DNA of 64,000 nucleotides from Peribacillus huizhouensis (GCF_014138605.1 NZ_JACJHX010000002.1:225899-289898), one strand, 5' to 3'. Counted from the first letter of the stretch, positions 1-8,173 are shown. The notes: a model not told the origin generated them from the sequence alone. A program made the numbers and translations.

Positions 1-552
1 CTTTGTGTCGACGAGTGAGCTGCCTATTCCAAAACCAATCGCTCCAGCTTTTTGAAACTCGCCGATATTGGCTAAAGTAATACCACCAGTCGGTAAGAGT
101 GGTATATGTGACAGTGGACCATGAATATCTTGTAAATAACTTGACCCCATGCTACCTGGAAACACTTTGATAATATCTGCCCCATACTCATAAGCGGTTA
201 ATATTTCTGTCGGTGTAAACGCACCAGGGATGCTGACCGCCCCATATCTTTTCGTCATTTTGATCGTTTCAATATTTACAGTTGGAGACAAGATAAACTT
301 TGCACCTGCTAATATAGCCGCGCGAGCTGTTTCCGGGTCTAATACCGTTCCAGCGCCAACAACCATTTCATTCCCAACCGCTTGACTCACACGTTCTATC
401 GATTGTAGGGCGTTTGGCGAGTTAAGTGTGATTTCGATCAATCGGATGCCGCCATCTCGTAATGCTTTAGCAATCTTGACTATATCTTCCGGTTTAGCAC
501 CACGGACAATCGATATAATTTTATGATTTAAAATCTGTGTAAGGGTATTCAT
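1..552 (-). CDS. eda: KDPG/KHG aldolase (partial, 3' end outside window)
   Basis: Cleaves 2-keto-3-deoxy-6-phosphogluconate to pyruvate and glyceraldehyde-3-phosphate in the cytosol, the last step of hexuronate/Entner-Doudoroff breakdown. The 184 visible codons cover most of the ~210-residue family length. Seen directly: the IVRG motif near residue 17, the general acid/base Glu in RLIEIT (about E40) and the Schiff-base Lys in DIIKVFPG (about K129), followed by the phosphate-binding PTGG. The ATG at 552 overlaps the stop of a kdgK remnant in an ATGA junction, and an upstream AAAGGAG supports this start. It forms a truncated operon with that remnant behind an IclR regulator. The reading frame leaves the window at base 1. 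Confidence 0.93.
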   Translation of the reverse strand, partial: MNTLTQILNHKIISIVRGAKPEDIVKIAKALRDGGIRLIEITLNSPNALQSIERVSQAVGNEMVVGAGTVLDPETARAAILAGAKFILSPTVNIETIKMTKRYGAVSIPGAFTPTEILTAYEYGADIIKVFPGSMGSSYLQDIHGPLSHIPLLPTGGITLANIGEFQKAGAIGFGIGSSLVDTK

Positions 553-686
553 TTCACCCACTCCTTTTCGTGTATCAGTGGAATGACATCTTCTTTGTGC
601 GTTCGATTCATATCTTTATCAGGCAGCCCTTCAATATCCTCATTGGTAGTCGTGACTATTGCTCCGACTCGAACTGCCTGGGTTTC
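549..686 (-). pseudogene. kdgK remnant: C-terminal end of 2-keto-3-deoxygluconate kinase
   Basis: The region between the IclR gene and eda reads, in one frame ending in the ATGA overlap with eda, as AVRVGAIVTTTNEDIEGLP followed by about 25 residues. This resembles the C-terminus of PfkB-family KDG kinases, including the ending that typically overlaps eda. Only about 45 of ~320 codons remain and a stop (TAA, 687-689) precedes them. A deletion joining the regulator gene to the kinase tail would explain this. With no other kdgK here, KDG phosphorylation cannot come from this locus. The short length limits certainty about the exact family. Confidence 0.72.
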
Positions 687-697
687 TTAAAAACCAG

Positions 698-1450
698 CTA
701 TGCTCCCAAATAACCAATACTCGCTGAGATTTTTTTTGCAGTCAGCAGCAAGTTTTCTACAATATAATCCTTTTGTTTGTTCATTCTTTCTTTAGGACCA
801 GCCACACTGATCGCTGCTTGAATCGTTTGATCGGCTCCATAAACCGGAGCAGCTAAACAAAATAACCCTTCTTCATTTTCCTCATCATCGATCGAATAAC
901 CAAGTTGCCAAAAGATTCTTAGCTGCTCTAGTAGCTGCTGCTTGTCCGTGATGGTTTGCTTCGTAATTGGAAACAATTCCACAGCGTTTAAGATTGTATG
1001 CCGATTTTGTTCAGGCATAAAGGCTAAGAAGACTTTGCCAAGGCCTGTACAATATAAAGGCTTTTGGCCACCAGGCTGTGCACTCGTGCGAATCGAACGA
1101 TTACTGTCAATCTTCGCGATGTAGACCAGATCCTGATCCGATAACACCGCCATAAATACCGTTTCTTGAACATCTTCCATCAATTGTTTTAAGAAGGGAT
1201 ATCCTTGAGAAGAAATATCTAACGATTCCATGGCAGCGCTACCAATTTGAATCAGCTTTGGCCCTAACTTATATGTATTAGCGGAATCAAGGGATAAATA
1301 CCCTGCTCTAAAAAGCGTGCCAATCAGACCCGATGTACTACTTTGTGGAAATGATAATGTTTCACTTATTTCTTTAATCGTTAAACCATGTGGCTTTTGG
1401 CTTAATAATTCAAATACTCGAAGAACACGCTCTGCAGATTTAACGGACAT
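698..1450 (-). CDS. IclR-family transcriptional regulator (KdgR-like)
   Basis: A 250-residue DNA-binding regulator with the IclR layout: N-terminal winged helix (about residues 5-65, with TIKEISETLSFPQSSTSGL as the helix-turn-helix) and a C-terminal effector domain from about 80, including the typical TGLGKVFLA and YSIDDEENEEGLFCLAAPV segments. The ATG at 1450 is preceded by AGAGGTG. It lies directly upstream of the kdgK remnant and eda, so control of keto-deoxygluconate/hexuronate catabolism is the natural inference. The effector is not visible from sequence. It is full length for the family. Confidence 0.9.
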   Translation of the reverse strand: MSVKSAERVLRVFELLSQKPHGLTIKEISETLSFPQSSTSGLIGTLFRAGYLSLDSANTYKLGPKLIQIGSAAMESLDISSQGYPFLKQLMEDVQETVFMAVLSDQDLVYIAKIDSNRSIRTSAQPGGQKPLYCTGLGKVFLAFMPEQNRHTILNAVELFPITKQTITDKQQLLEQLRIFWQLGYSIDDEENEEGLFCLAAPVYGADQTIQAAISVAGPKERMNKQKDYIVENLLLTAKKISASIGYLGA

Positions 1451-1550
1451 ATGTGCACCTCTTTCAAATCATATATATGATTTTGATTCCTATACGTGAT
1501 TTAGTAAGTTAATCGTATCATGAATAATTTGATAATTCCAACAATATTTA

Positions 1551-1580
1551 AAAATGACTAACGATTCAAAGTCGTTAGCC
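1551..1580 (-). terminator. Intrinsic terminator after the DUF1801 gene
   Basis: Inverted repeat CTAACGA/TCGTTAG at 1558-1577, followed on the minus strand by ATTTTTAAA. It terminates transcription of the 42-codon gene and the DUF1801 gene upstream. Confidence 0.7.
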
Positions 1581-1588
1581 ATCTCCGT

Positions 1589-1717
1589 TCAATCAATAAC
1601 AAGAGTTACTGATCGATTTTTATGTTTTCTTAAAAATTCTATTAAATGATTGTCTAGGTCATGTATACCGAAATCATACTCCCCGCCACTGGTCAACTCA
1701 TTGAAAATGTAAGTCAT
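1589..1717 (-). CDS. Small hypothetical protein, 42 residues
   Basis: A short ORF begins with ATG at 1717 and has a good ribosome binding site, TAAAGGAAACGG, immediately in front. It starts 18 bases after the stop of the DUF1801 gene and ends just before the shared terminator, so the two look like a two-gene transcript. The product (starts MTYIFNELTSGG, ends VTLVID) is charged, has no membrane segment, and is not recognised. It could be a small partner protein or the trimmed start of a larger one. Confidence 0.45.
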   Translation of the reverse strand: MTYIFNELTSGGEYDFGIHDLDNHLIEFLRKHKNRSVTLVID

Positions 1718-1735
1718 CCGTTTCCTTTAGAAGCT

Positions 1736-2158
1736 TTACTGATGCGGATAGGTTTCTTTCAAAAATTTTACTGATTGATTAATTAACTCTTTTAAAACGT
1801 CAACATCAATATCTGCTATTTTATTTATATACACACATGCTTTACCTGTAGTATGTTTGCCAAAGTCCATTAATAATTCCTCGCGTTTCGAGTCACCTGG
1901 TGCAAAATACAAACTGATTTTAGCTTTTCGAGGTGAAAAGCCAACTAGAGGTGCATCACCTTCGTGACCGGTTGCATATTTATAATGATAGGAACCAAAT
2001 CCAATAATACTTGGTCCCCACATCTTCGCTTGATAACCTGTCGTTTCTGTAAAAATATCTAATAATTTAAATGCATCTTCACGTTTTTTAGGGCTTTCGA
2101 CATTTTCAATAAACTCTATGACACTACTGTCGGTTTCTTTTGTTTTTAGTTCGTACAT
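1736..2158 (-). CDS. DUF1801 domain protein
   Basis: A 140-residue cytosolic protein of the DUF1801 (YdhG-like) family. It starts with a short acidic N-terminus and contains the family segments MWGPSIIGFGSYHYKY, LVGFSPRKAKISLYF and GKACVYINKIADID. Family members are single-domain proteins of this size. No catalytic motif is established, so function remains unknown. The ribosome binding site AAAGGAGAG sits 8-9 bases before the ATG at 2158. It is followed closely by a small ORF and then a terminator. Confidence 0.85.
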   Translation of the reverse strand: MYELKTKETDSSVIEFIENVESPKKREDAFKLLDIFTETTGYQAKMWGPSIIGFGSYHYKYATGHEGDAPLVGFSPRKAKISLYFAPGDSKREELLMDFGKHTTGKACVYINKIADIDVDVLKELINQSVKFLKETYPHQ

Positions 2159-2269
2159 TGTTAGAATCTCTCCTTTTCTTTAGTATACTGTTTAGTGGGC
2201 CATACTAAAACTTCAATATGAAAAGCTTTTTTCCTTCCGTTCCAACTCCCCGTTTGTTGAAGAAAAATA

Positions 2270-2734
2270 TTATAGTACATCTACGACAAATGTATAGGAT
2301 GAGTCACCGTTTGTCCATTCAGCATAAATTTCAATTACATACTTTCCTTTTTTCGATGGTAAGGTGATTTGGTGTTGATTCACAAGTAATGCTTCACCAC
2401 GGTTTTCTTCTTCCCATATATATGCCTGTAATTGTGGTAGGGAGCCATCGTTAAACTCTACATTAGCTAGTGAACTTTGATCAATTATTTCCGCTTTCAT
2501 ATTTTCAGCTATTTGAAATGGTGAAGCAGCATCTGCAATAACCGTCTTATTTGAAAATAAACCCTTTGATTCCCATTTATAAGTGCCTCTAGCTGTTTCG
2601 ATCTTTTCACCATTTATTTTTACTATGGCATCTGGCGGTATTTCTGGCGGCTCTTCTGCAGATTTACTTGAACAACCTACTACATTGAATATGAACAACA
2701 TTATTATTGCAAATACATACTTCTTATTTTTCAC
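2270..2734 (-). CDS. Predicted lipoprotein
   Basis: A 154-residue product with a classic lipoprotein signal: MKNKK, a hydrophobic stretch and the lipobox NVVGC with Cys about residue 21, so it is expected to be anchored outside the membrane. The mature part is beta-rich, with a central TARGTYKWESKG and a C-terminal KKGKYVIEIYAEWTNGDSSY segment resembling small Ig-like lipoproteins of Bacillus. A ribosome binding site (AGGAGGGATT) precedes the ATG. No enzyme motif is seen and the neighbours do not point to a role. Confidence 0.8.
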   Translation of the reverse strand: MKNKKYVFAIIMLFIFNVVGCSSKSAEEPPEIPPDAIVKINGEKIETARGTYKWESKGLFSNKTVIADAASPFQIAENMKAEIIDQSSLANVEFNDGSLPQLQAYIWEEENRGEALLVNQHQITLPSKKGKYVIEIYAEWTNGDSSYTFVVDVL

Positions 2735-3000
2735 GTAAATCCCTCCTTTTTTCTGTTAGACATTGCTTGTTTATACATGTTTCAAATCATATTTTATAAT
2801 CTAGCCTTAAAGGCCAACATCATATTACACAAAAAATATCAAAACTTATTATTATAGTAGATTTCGGTCCCTTTGAAGTAATTTACAAATGATGATCAAA
2901 GCGAGCAGCGATCTGGCACTACATTTCTAATATTTTGGCACTGTTAAATTATTTGCAAAATTAGTCTACACTTGTGAACAATTCTATGTTATTTGCTTGA

Positions 3001-3375
3001 CTATTTGTTAAATGTGACAGGAATTTTAACCAAGACATAATCACCAGTCCACATCTGCGTCGTGGCAATCAAACGATCTCCTTGTTTTTCAAAGAAAAGT
3101 CCGCTTCCGTCCTTTTGCTTGAACAGCCAGCCATTTTGACTTAGCATTTTCTTGATATTTTCGTCAGCTATGCTTTGTGCACTGCGTGTGATATACCACT
3201 CATATCCGTTTTCACTTGCTAATTTAACAATTGCTTTATTTGAATCATTTAGCAATTCTACCGCTTCTTTTTTACTAAGGTTCTCCATTGGAAGTGGAGG
3301 ATAGAAAAGTTTGTTGGTAAATACAAAAACGGCAATAAATAGAACTGATACAACAAACACTATCATTTTCTTCAT
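3001..3375 (-). CDS. Hypothetical membrane-anchored protein
   Basis: A 124-residue product with one N-terminal hydrophobic segment (about residues 4-20) and no lipobox, so it is probably a signal-anchored extracytoplasmic protein. The rest is soluble and mixed alpha/beta, with several aromatic residues near SQNGWLFKQKDGSG. Start at 3375 has a GGGGCGATAG-type purine-rich sequence in front. I do not recognise the family. It is likely a stand-alone gene, because both flanks are non-coding. Confidence 0.65.
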   Translation of the reverse strand: MKKMIVFVVSVLFIAVFVFTNKLFYPPLPMENLSKKEAVELLNDSNKAIVKLASENGYEWYITRSAQSIADENIKKMLSQNGWLFKQKDGSGLFFEKQGDRLIATTQMWTGDYVLVKIPVTFNK

Positions 3376-3462
3376 TCTATCGCCCCTTATGATTCTTCTT
3401 TCAATTCTATATTAAATATTCCAGTTGTATTCTAAAATACCTTTCTATTCGGAAAATCTCTT

Positions 3463-3594
3463 CTATTTAGACGTAGTGAGGTGTTTATTTCTATCATAGA
3501 ACTCCTTAATAGATTCTGGAACATTTGACCGATCTTGTTGCATTTCTGAAATATAAATAGATTTGGTCGGTATACCACCTTCGTACACAATCAT
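3463..3594 (-). pseudogene. C-terminal gene remnant downstream of the toxin/immunity locus
   Basis: A 43-codon frame reads MIVYEGGIPTKSIYISEM and ends KEFYDRNKHLTTSK. It has no ribosome binding site and looks like the tail of a longer protein rather than a gene with its own start. It lies downstream of the SUKH gene in the toxin/immunity area, where extra immunity genes commonly accumulate and decay. The parent family is not recognised. Confidence 0.35.
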
Positions 3595-3721
3595 TTTTTA
3601 TGTTGTCCAAAGTATAAATTTCTCACAAAATAGCACTTGTTGCCTACAATGCAATCAAGTGCTTACAGTTAACAATATCAATTTCTTAGTTTGTCTTGTT
3701 ACAGCTAATGTCCTGGATATG

Positions 3722-4165
3722 TTAAAAATGTATATTTAATTCTTCACGAATTGCTTTTTCTAAGTATTCCTCAAAACTCTCTGCTATAATTTCTTTCCCA
3801 CCGAAATCAAAGTCAAATGTAATAATTTCTGTATTCGGAGAATTAAAACCAACCGGATTTCCTGCACCGTCTATACCAATGGCAATAAAATTCTCATACT
3901 CTTTAGGGAATGCTTTTCTAAAATGTAGAGATTTCTCTACAAATGATGGTGTCGCAACAAACTCCGCCTCTCGCAATCCCAAGACAATAGCTTCACCAAC
4001 TGCTCCAGAACCGTACCTCAAAAGAAATTCTTTAAAATCCTCTGGCAATTTTACTTTTAGTTCATCTTCTGCTTGGTTTACTTCCTCAATATTAAGAGGC
4101 TCTCCAAAGGCTTCAGGGCACATTTCGAACTCTTCATCGATGGCATTTAATATTTCTATCTTCAT
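3722..4165 (-). CDS. SMI1/KNR4 (SUKH) immunity protein
   Basis: A 147-residue cytosolic protein of the SUKH superfamily, whose members neutralise polymorphic nuclease toxins. Seen here: the N-terminal NIEEVNQAEDELKVKLPEDF helix pair typical of SMI1/KNR4, then FLLRYGSGAVG, and the acidic GIDGAGNPVGFNS strand-turn. The ATG at 4165 overlaps the stop of the toxin tail in an ATGA junction, so it is translationally coupled to that gene. The cognate toxin has been collapsed by deletion, leaving this as an orphan immunity gene that may still protect against siblings' toxin. Confidence 0.9.
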   Translation of the reverse strand: MKIEILNAIDEEFEMCPEAFGEPLNIEEVNQAEDELKVKLPEDFKEFLLRYGSGAVGEAIVLGLREAEFVATPSFVEKSLHFRKAFPKEYENFIAIGIDGAGNPVGFNSPNTEIITFDFDFGGKEIIAESFEEYLEKAIREELNIHF

Positions 4166-4546
4166 TCAATAATCCCCCTTTTAATCATTTCATTGGCATA
4201 TCTTGCCTTCCAATATTCTTTACGCCACTTATTAAATTCTAGCCCCGCTTCTCCACTGCCAACTCCACCTGAATTTCCAAATGGATGTTGCCTTTTATTA
4301 CCTAAATCATGGTATCTACTAGGCATCTCAATTATTGGCCCCTCAACTTTTTGTTCATGGTGATGGAGTACAATTGTATCAGAATCCACGGATGGCATTC
4401 CCCCCTGCTCCTTTAAGGGACTCCTCAAGCGCAATGAGATTGGTAACGGCCTCCTTGATTTGATTCATCTGATCTTTTTGGATATCTATTTTATCAAGGA
4501 TCTCATCAATACCAGAATGCAGCGATTCTACTTCTAATACTTTCAT
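4162..4546 (-). pseudogene. Collapsed LXG polymorphic toxin (type VII-secreted nuclease)
   Basis: From ATG 4546 (GGAGGA upstream) 55 codons read as the start of an LXG domain: MKVLEVESLHSGIDEIL and later SLKGAGGNAIRGF, stopping at 4379. In the next frame 4162-4420 encodes the end of an HNH/Endo VII-superfamily (LHH-type) nuclease: DTIVLHHHEQKVEGP, RYHDLGNKRQHPFG and EFNKWRKEYWKAR. A full LXG toxin has roughly 450-700 residues. An internal deletion appears to have fused the two ends out of frame near 4380-4400, so no working secreted toxin is expected. The stop overlaps the start of the SUKH gene. Confidence 0.82.
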
Positions 4547-4911
4547 TATAAAGGACATCCTCCACCTGTCGTATATTTAGTACTTTCATTATATCGATAG
4601 GTAAATTTTGGTCATATATGACATTAGTGGGAATTACTTATATGCATTTAGGCTATTCGTCGGTTTTTTTGTAAGTTCACTTTTCACCATTACGTTTTTA
4701 CGAAAAGTTATATACAGCCTTTCCGCTGCAAAATTTCATGAATGTTTTTATCATCCATTCCTAAACGGAAAATTTGTAAAGCACCCTATTCAGCTGCTCC
4801 TATTTTTAATTGTGACAGGCATGAAAAAATAAAATTCGTATTAAGTTGAACGTAGGTAAACAAACACTCATTCCCTCAAAATACACATATATTAGTAAAA
4901 AAGGGGGTGAT
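4547..4911. other. Intergenic region, no gene supported
   Basis: AT-rich spacer between the divergent LXG remnant and the small membrane gene. A 74-codon plus-strand frame (4608-4832) lacks a ribosome binding site and family resemblance. The promoters of both flanking genes should lie here, but no clear consensus stands out. Confidence 0.5.
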
Positions 4912-5100
4912 ATGATGGATAGAATGATCCTAGTGTTTTTAGCAAGTCTTTTAGCTGGATTCTCACTGATAAAAGTGTCCTTAGCAGGAACATTTTTATC
5001 AAGTTTAGAACCATTCGCTACAATCATCGGAGTCTTAGCAGTTATCGTCTTTTCATTGGCCTTAATTTATCAAGGAGTAAAGACCTTATTTAACAAATAG
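4912..5100 (+). CDS. Small two-helix membrane protein
   Basis: A 62-residue protein starting at ATG 4912, chosen because AAGGGGGTGAT lies directly upstream; the longer frame from 4846 would place this site inside the gene. Two hydrophobic segments (about residues 5-25 and 33-55) separated by a short loop predict a two-pass membrane protein. Such small membrane proteins are common in Bacillaceae and mostly have no known function. A long hairpin follows the gene. Confidence 0.7.
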   Translation: MMDRMILVFLASLLAGFSLIKVSLAGTFLSSLEPFATIIGVLAVIVFSLALIYQGVKTLFNK

Positions 5101-5139
5101 CTATGTAAGCGCATTCAATTAAGATGACTCATATAGATC

Positions 5140-5197
5140 AGACCTCGCATTCTAAATCAGTATGTTATCTCATCCTGTATTTAGTTTTGCGGGGTCT
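5140..5197 (+). terminator. Long hairpin, probable terminator
   Basis: AGACCTCGCATTCTAAATCAG pairs imperfectly with CTGTATTTAGTTTTGCGGGGTCT across a short loop. It is followed by a pyrimidine-rich CCTTCCTTT rather than a pure T run. It lies 40 bases after the small membrane gene. Confidence 0.5.
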
Positions 5198-5283
5198 CCT
5201 TCCTTTATGAGTGGTGACATTTCACGCCAAATCTATGTGACAACCAATCTCGGTTGCTCTATAATACACGATAAAATGAAACT

Positions 5284-5640
5284 TCAATCAGTGGGAGTTT
5301 TACTGCCCGTTAATGCGGGATAAACGATTCGTGGTACATCTTTACCATGAGCAATAACATCTCTAACTGCTCGTTTAATCCATTGTTTAGCCAAATCGTC
5401 AGTACCGCTAGCTTTTTCATGAAAATCTCTAATGAGACCTTTTGAGAACACACAAAGAACTTTTGTTTCACTATTAACTTGAAGTCTAACCCTTGGGTTT
5501 CTAGAGGAGACGATATATGTAAGGACCCCACTAGCATTCAAAAGGTAATGATTATTAGACACATCACATTCCATTACAGCTCTAGTTACCCCATTAACGA
5601 ACTCTTTTTCGCCCTTTTGGATATACTTTTGACTTCCCAT
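5284..5640 (-). CDS. Hypothetical protein, 118 residues
   Basis: The frame starts best at ATG 5640 (MGSQKYIQKGEKEFVNG), with AAGGTGG ten bases upstream; the TTG three codons earlier sits too close to that site. The product has no membrane segment or signal peptide. It contains a basic middle part (SSRNPRVRLQVNSETK) and a C-terminal helix around DDLAKQWIKRAVRDVI. I do not recognise the family. It is flanked by non-coding DNA on both sides. Confidence 0.55.
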   Translation of the reverse strand: MGSQKYIQKGEKEFVNGVTRAVMECDVSNNHYLLNASGVLTYIVSSRNPRVRLQVNSETKVLCVFSKGLIRDFHEKASGTDDLAKQWIKRAVRDVIAHGKDVPRIVYPALTGSKTPTD

Positions 5641-6296
5641 AGTAAACAAACCACCTTATTAAAATATTCATACCTATTTATATATTTCGTAAAGGTGTCT
5701 TAACTTCCTCTATTTCCACAGAAATATAACACAAATTTTACGAGTGAAATAAAAACTTTACATCAATTTTGAGTAATGGTTGATCTTTCACAAAAAAAGA
5801 AAACCCTACCTAAAATTTCTCACCACATGACTACCGTATCGATACGGTTTTCATAGACTAGGGGGAGAAGAAAGAGAAAGAGAATAATAATGCTAGCTTA
5901 AACTGCTTGAAAATCTGTACAAAAATAAAAAGTATCCCATAACGAAAGGGTCAGACACTTCGTCCACTTACATACACGCAGCAACAAAAATTTTGGAATC
6001 GAAATTCAATAAGATCCCTAACTACTTTATAACTACATCGACTTCTTATTCGGGCACTAAAAGCTTTGCTAATTTTAAAGAAACCATACTCTCCCTCCAA
6101 ATACATTTTGTAAAAAGAGGTTCATAGCCGATTCATGTTTCGCCCTAATATTAACCTCCAAGAAGGAAACAACACCTGACACAATAAATTCCAAATCTAA
6201 AACCCTAAAAAATTTTATTGGCATGCTACTTTTTGCAAACACCAGCTTATAAAAGAAATGAAAGTAATTTTTATCGTTTCTAAGGAGTGTGTGTTT
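5641..6296. other. Intergenic region before the DnaD-like gene
   Basis: About 650 bases without a supported gene. It contains a 16-bp palindrome (5833-5848) and the phrase GGGTCAGACAC (5949-5959), which resembles degenerate Bacillus REP-like repeats. The 81-codon minus-strand frame at 6075-6320 runs through the start of the DnaD-like gene and looks spurious. Confidence 0.5.
5833..5848. promoter_or_regulatory. 16-bp perfect palindrome, possible operator
   Basis: ACCGTATCGATACGGT is a perfect inverted repeat standing alone in the spacer between the 118-residue hypothetical gene and the DnaD-like gene. A regulator binding site is a reasonable guess; no partner copy was seen in the window. Confidence 0.3.
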
Positions 6297-6995
6297 ATGG
6301 CTGAATTTCAGATCCTTCATTCATTTTGGCAAGATGGGGTCGTGTTAAATCAAAAATATTTCTACTTTTATCTGCAGACCAATACGATTACCTCACAATG
6401 CGGCATTTATAAATTGCTAAAACAGATCATCGAAACTGAGACAGGTTATAACCGCGAAACCGTTGACGAAACGTTAAAGAACTTTTGTGATTACAAGAAA
6501 GTGCTGTATGACGAGTGCACAAAGGAAATTTTTCTGCTGTACTGGCTGAAGTACAAGAAGATTAATAATCAGAATGTATTTATCTTTATCAAGCAGGAAC
6601 TCTCAAATGTTAATAACAAAGGTTTTGTTGAATCATTTTTTACTAGACTCGGAAATGACATCGAGTTTCTACCGTCAGATGAACAGCTAGCTGGAACAGA
6701 ATCATCGGAAACAGAAGGTGATGATTCTACTATTGCCGTACAATTTTATCTCGATCATTTTGGCGTGATGACGACATCTTTGGCGGAATCGATCCTAAAG
6801 TGGGAAAACGATATAGGATCAAACTTGGTGATAGAAGCGATGAAGCGGGCACTAAAAAAACAACAAGTATGGAAATACACTGAGAACCTATTGAAAAACT
6901 GGGCAAGCAAAAAAAACACGGATGAGGCAAATCAACCATCTGCACCAACCCAAAGCAATTACAATACATGTTTAATCATCAATGACCGCTATTAG
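6297..6995 (+). CDS. DnaD-domain replication-type protein
   Basis: A 232-residue protein starting at ATG 6297, chosen because TCTAAGGAG lies 9 bases upstream. The N-terminal ~100 residues form a winged-helix-like region. After a low-complexity acidic linker (GTESSETEGDDS) comes a DnaD/phage-replication domain: AVQFYLDHFGVMTTSLAES, a Trp-containing helix, and VIEAMKRALKKQQVWKYTENLLKNWA, the family's YxxxxLxxW signature. DnaD proteins act in helicase loading; isolated copies like this often come from phages or plasmids. The housekeeping DnaD is usually beside nth, which is not here. An acquired origin is therefore inferred. Confidence 0.85.
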   Translation: MAEFQILHSFWQDGVVLNQKYFYFYLQTNTITSQCGIYKLLKQIIETETGYNRETVDETLKNFCDYKKVLYDECTKEIFLLYWLKYKKINNQNVFIFIKQELSNVNNKGFVESFFTRLGNDIEFLPSDEQLAGTESSETEGDDSTIAVQFYLDHFGVMTTSLAESILKWENDIGSNLVIEAMKRALKKQQVWKYTENLLKNWASKKNTDEANQPSAPTQSNYNTCLIINDRY

Positions 6996-7148
6996 AATAA
7001 TAAGCCGATCCGCATGTCAGCCTGGTTAAACTGAAATCGTCGACATGGACGAGGCCTTCGGTACACGAATGGTACAAAAGTGCAGAAAGTTACGGTCGTT
7101 CAGTTGAAGTGATCGGATACCTAAATTATAGAATGGTAGGTGCTTAAA

Positions 7149-7322
7149 ATGTGTCAAATGTGTCATGGTACGCACGTTGTCAGCGCAAAAAACATTTCAT
7201 CAATCTTAATATCCTGTTGTCCAATCTGTGGACCTGAATCTGAAAAAGTACGAAATGCTCGCTACAAAGACCTAATACTTGAGATTTCTCAATTAAAACG
7301 GTTGAGTAAGAAAGATTCTTAA
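7149..7322 (+). CDS. Small Cys-rich (zinc-ribbon-like) protein
   Basis: A 57-residue protein starting at ATG 7149 behind GGTAGGTG. It has CQMCHG near the N-terminus and CCPICGP about 24 residues later, a two-knuckle arrangement that could bind zinc, followed by a basic helical tail. The nine-base extension to GTG 7140 would use up the ribosome binding site. It lies 150 bases after the DnaD-like gene on the same strand; such small Cys proteins often accompany phage-type DnaD genes. No function is known. Confidence 0.6.
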   Translation: MCQMCHGTHVVSAKNISSILISCCPICGPESEKVRNARYKDLILEISQLKRLSKKDS

Positions 7323-7424
7323 TACATATGCGACGGGAACATTCACATCACGTACTTACCTTCTTAGAGAAAGTAAAAAAACAAATTGCTGCCAGTTAAT
7401 TCGGGCAGCTATTTGTTTGATATA

Positions 7425-7994
7425 ATGAGTGTATTAACCTCTTTGTTTCCTGTCATATTTATGGGATTAGCCACTATTTTTTCTCTGCTATTTCCTGAAG
7501 AATCCAAAGTAAAAGAGAATACGATGGGATATGCACGCAAGATTCCAATGACAGAAATCGGAAACTCATTATCCCAATCTATCTCACAAATTGCCATGAT
7601 GTTACTCATTATTGGCGGCGGTGGTGCCTTTAAACAAGTTCTTGTTGATGGTGGTGTTGGCGATTATGTCGCGACATTATTTAGCCAAACTAATATGTCG
7701 CCACCTTTAGTCGCATGGACGATCGCTGCCATATTACGCCTATGCCTAGGTTCTGCTACAGTAGCTACCCTTACGACCGCGGGCATGGTCACCCACTTAT
7801 GATTGCTAGTTCAGTAAACCCAGCTTTGATTGTCCTAGCAACCGGGGCTGGTAGTGTCATTGGCTGGATTTTGGATGGTTAAAGAATATTTGGGTCTGAG
7901 CATGAAGGAAACGTTTCAAACTTGGACAGTACTAACAACAGTATTATCTATAACTGGACTTGGTTGTGTATTGTTATTAGGGTTGTTTATCTAA
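7425..7994 (+). pseudogene. Broken GntP-family gluconate permease
   Basis: The frame from about 7425 encodes the C-terminal half of a GntP/GntT gluconate:H+ symporter. MLLIIGGGGAFKQVLVDGGV, LVAWTIAAILRLCLGSATVA and TTAGMV are typical. At about 7795 the frame breaks, continuing as MIASSVNPALIVLATGAGSVIG, and breaks again near 7870 (FWMVKEYLGLSMKETF), where the usual SHVND motif has been lost. Roughly the first 240 residues are missing. With the kdgK remnant it suggests loss of gluconate/ketogluconate use at this locus. Confidence 0.85.
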
Positions 7995-7995
7995 A

Positions 7996-8030
7996 TAAAA
8001 ACAGAGAGGCATTTAGTAATGACTCTCTGT
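7996..8030 (-). terminator. Intrinsic terminator of the lsrACDBF operon
   Basis: Perfect stem ACAGAGAG/CTCTCTGT (8001-8008 and 8023-8030) followed on the minus strand by TTTTTATTTAG. It lies about 140 bases after the lsrF stop. Confidence 0.8.
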
Positions 8031-8173
8031 CCTACTAATCTTGCAACGAGATTCATGTGATGCTAAATATTCCAAACTTATAAATTAATTTCCATTTTTC
8101 CCTACTCACTTCAAGCATAACAGATCATGGTTCTTATCAATCAACAGACAAGTTTAACACAGCCTTAAAAAAA

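Noticed and set aside
4162-4546. Programmed frameshift joining the LXG start and nuclease end
   Set aside because: The middle several hundred residues of an LXG toxin are missing, so a deletion scar explains the sequence better than recoding.
4608-5027. 74-codon plus frame and 73-codon minus frame near the small membrane gene
   Set aside because: No ribosome binding site, no recognisable motif, and the minus frame overlaps a better-supported gene.
7386-7424. TTG-initiated start for the gluconate permease fragment
   Set aside because: No ribosome binding site; the permease likeness begins internally, so this is a truncated pseudogene, not a short gene.
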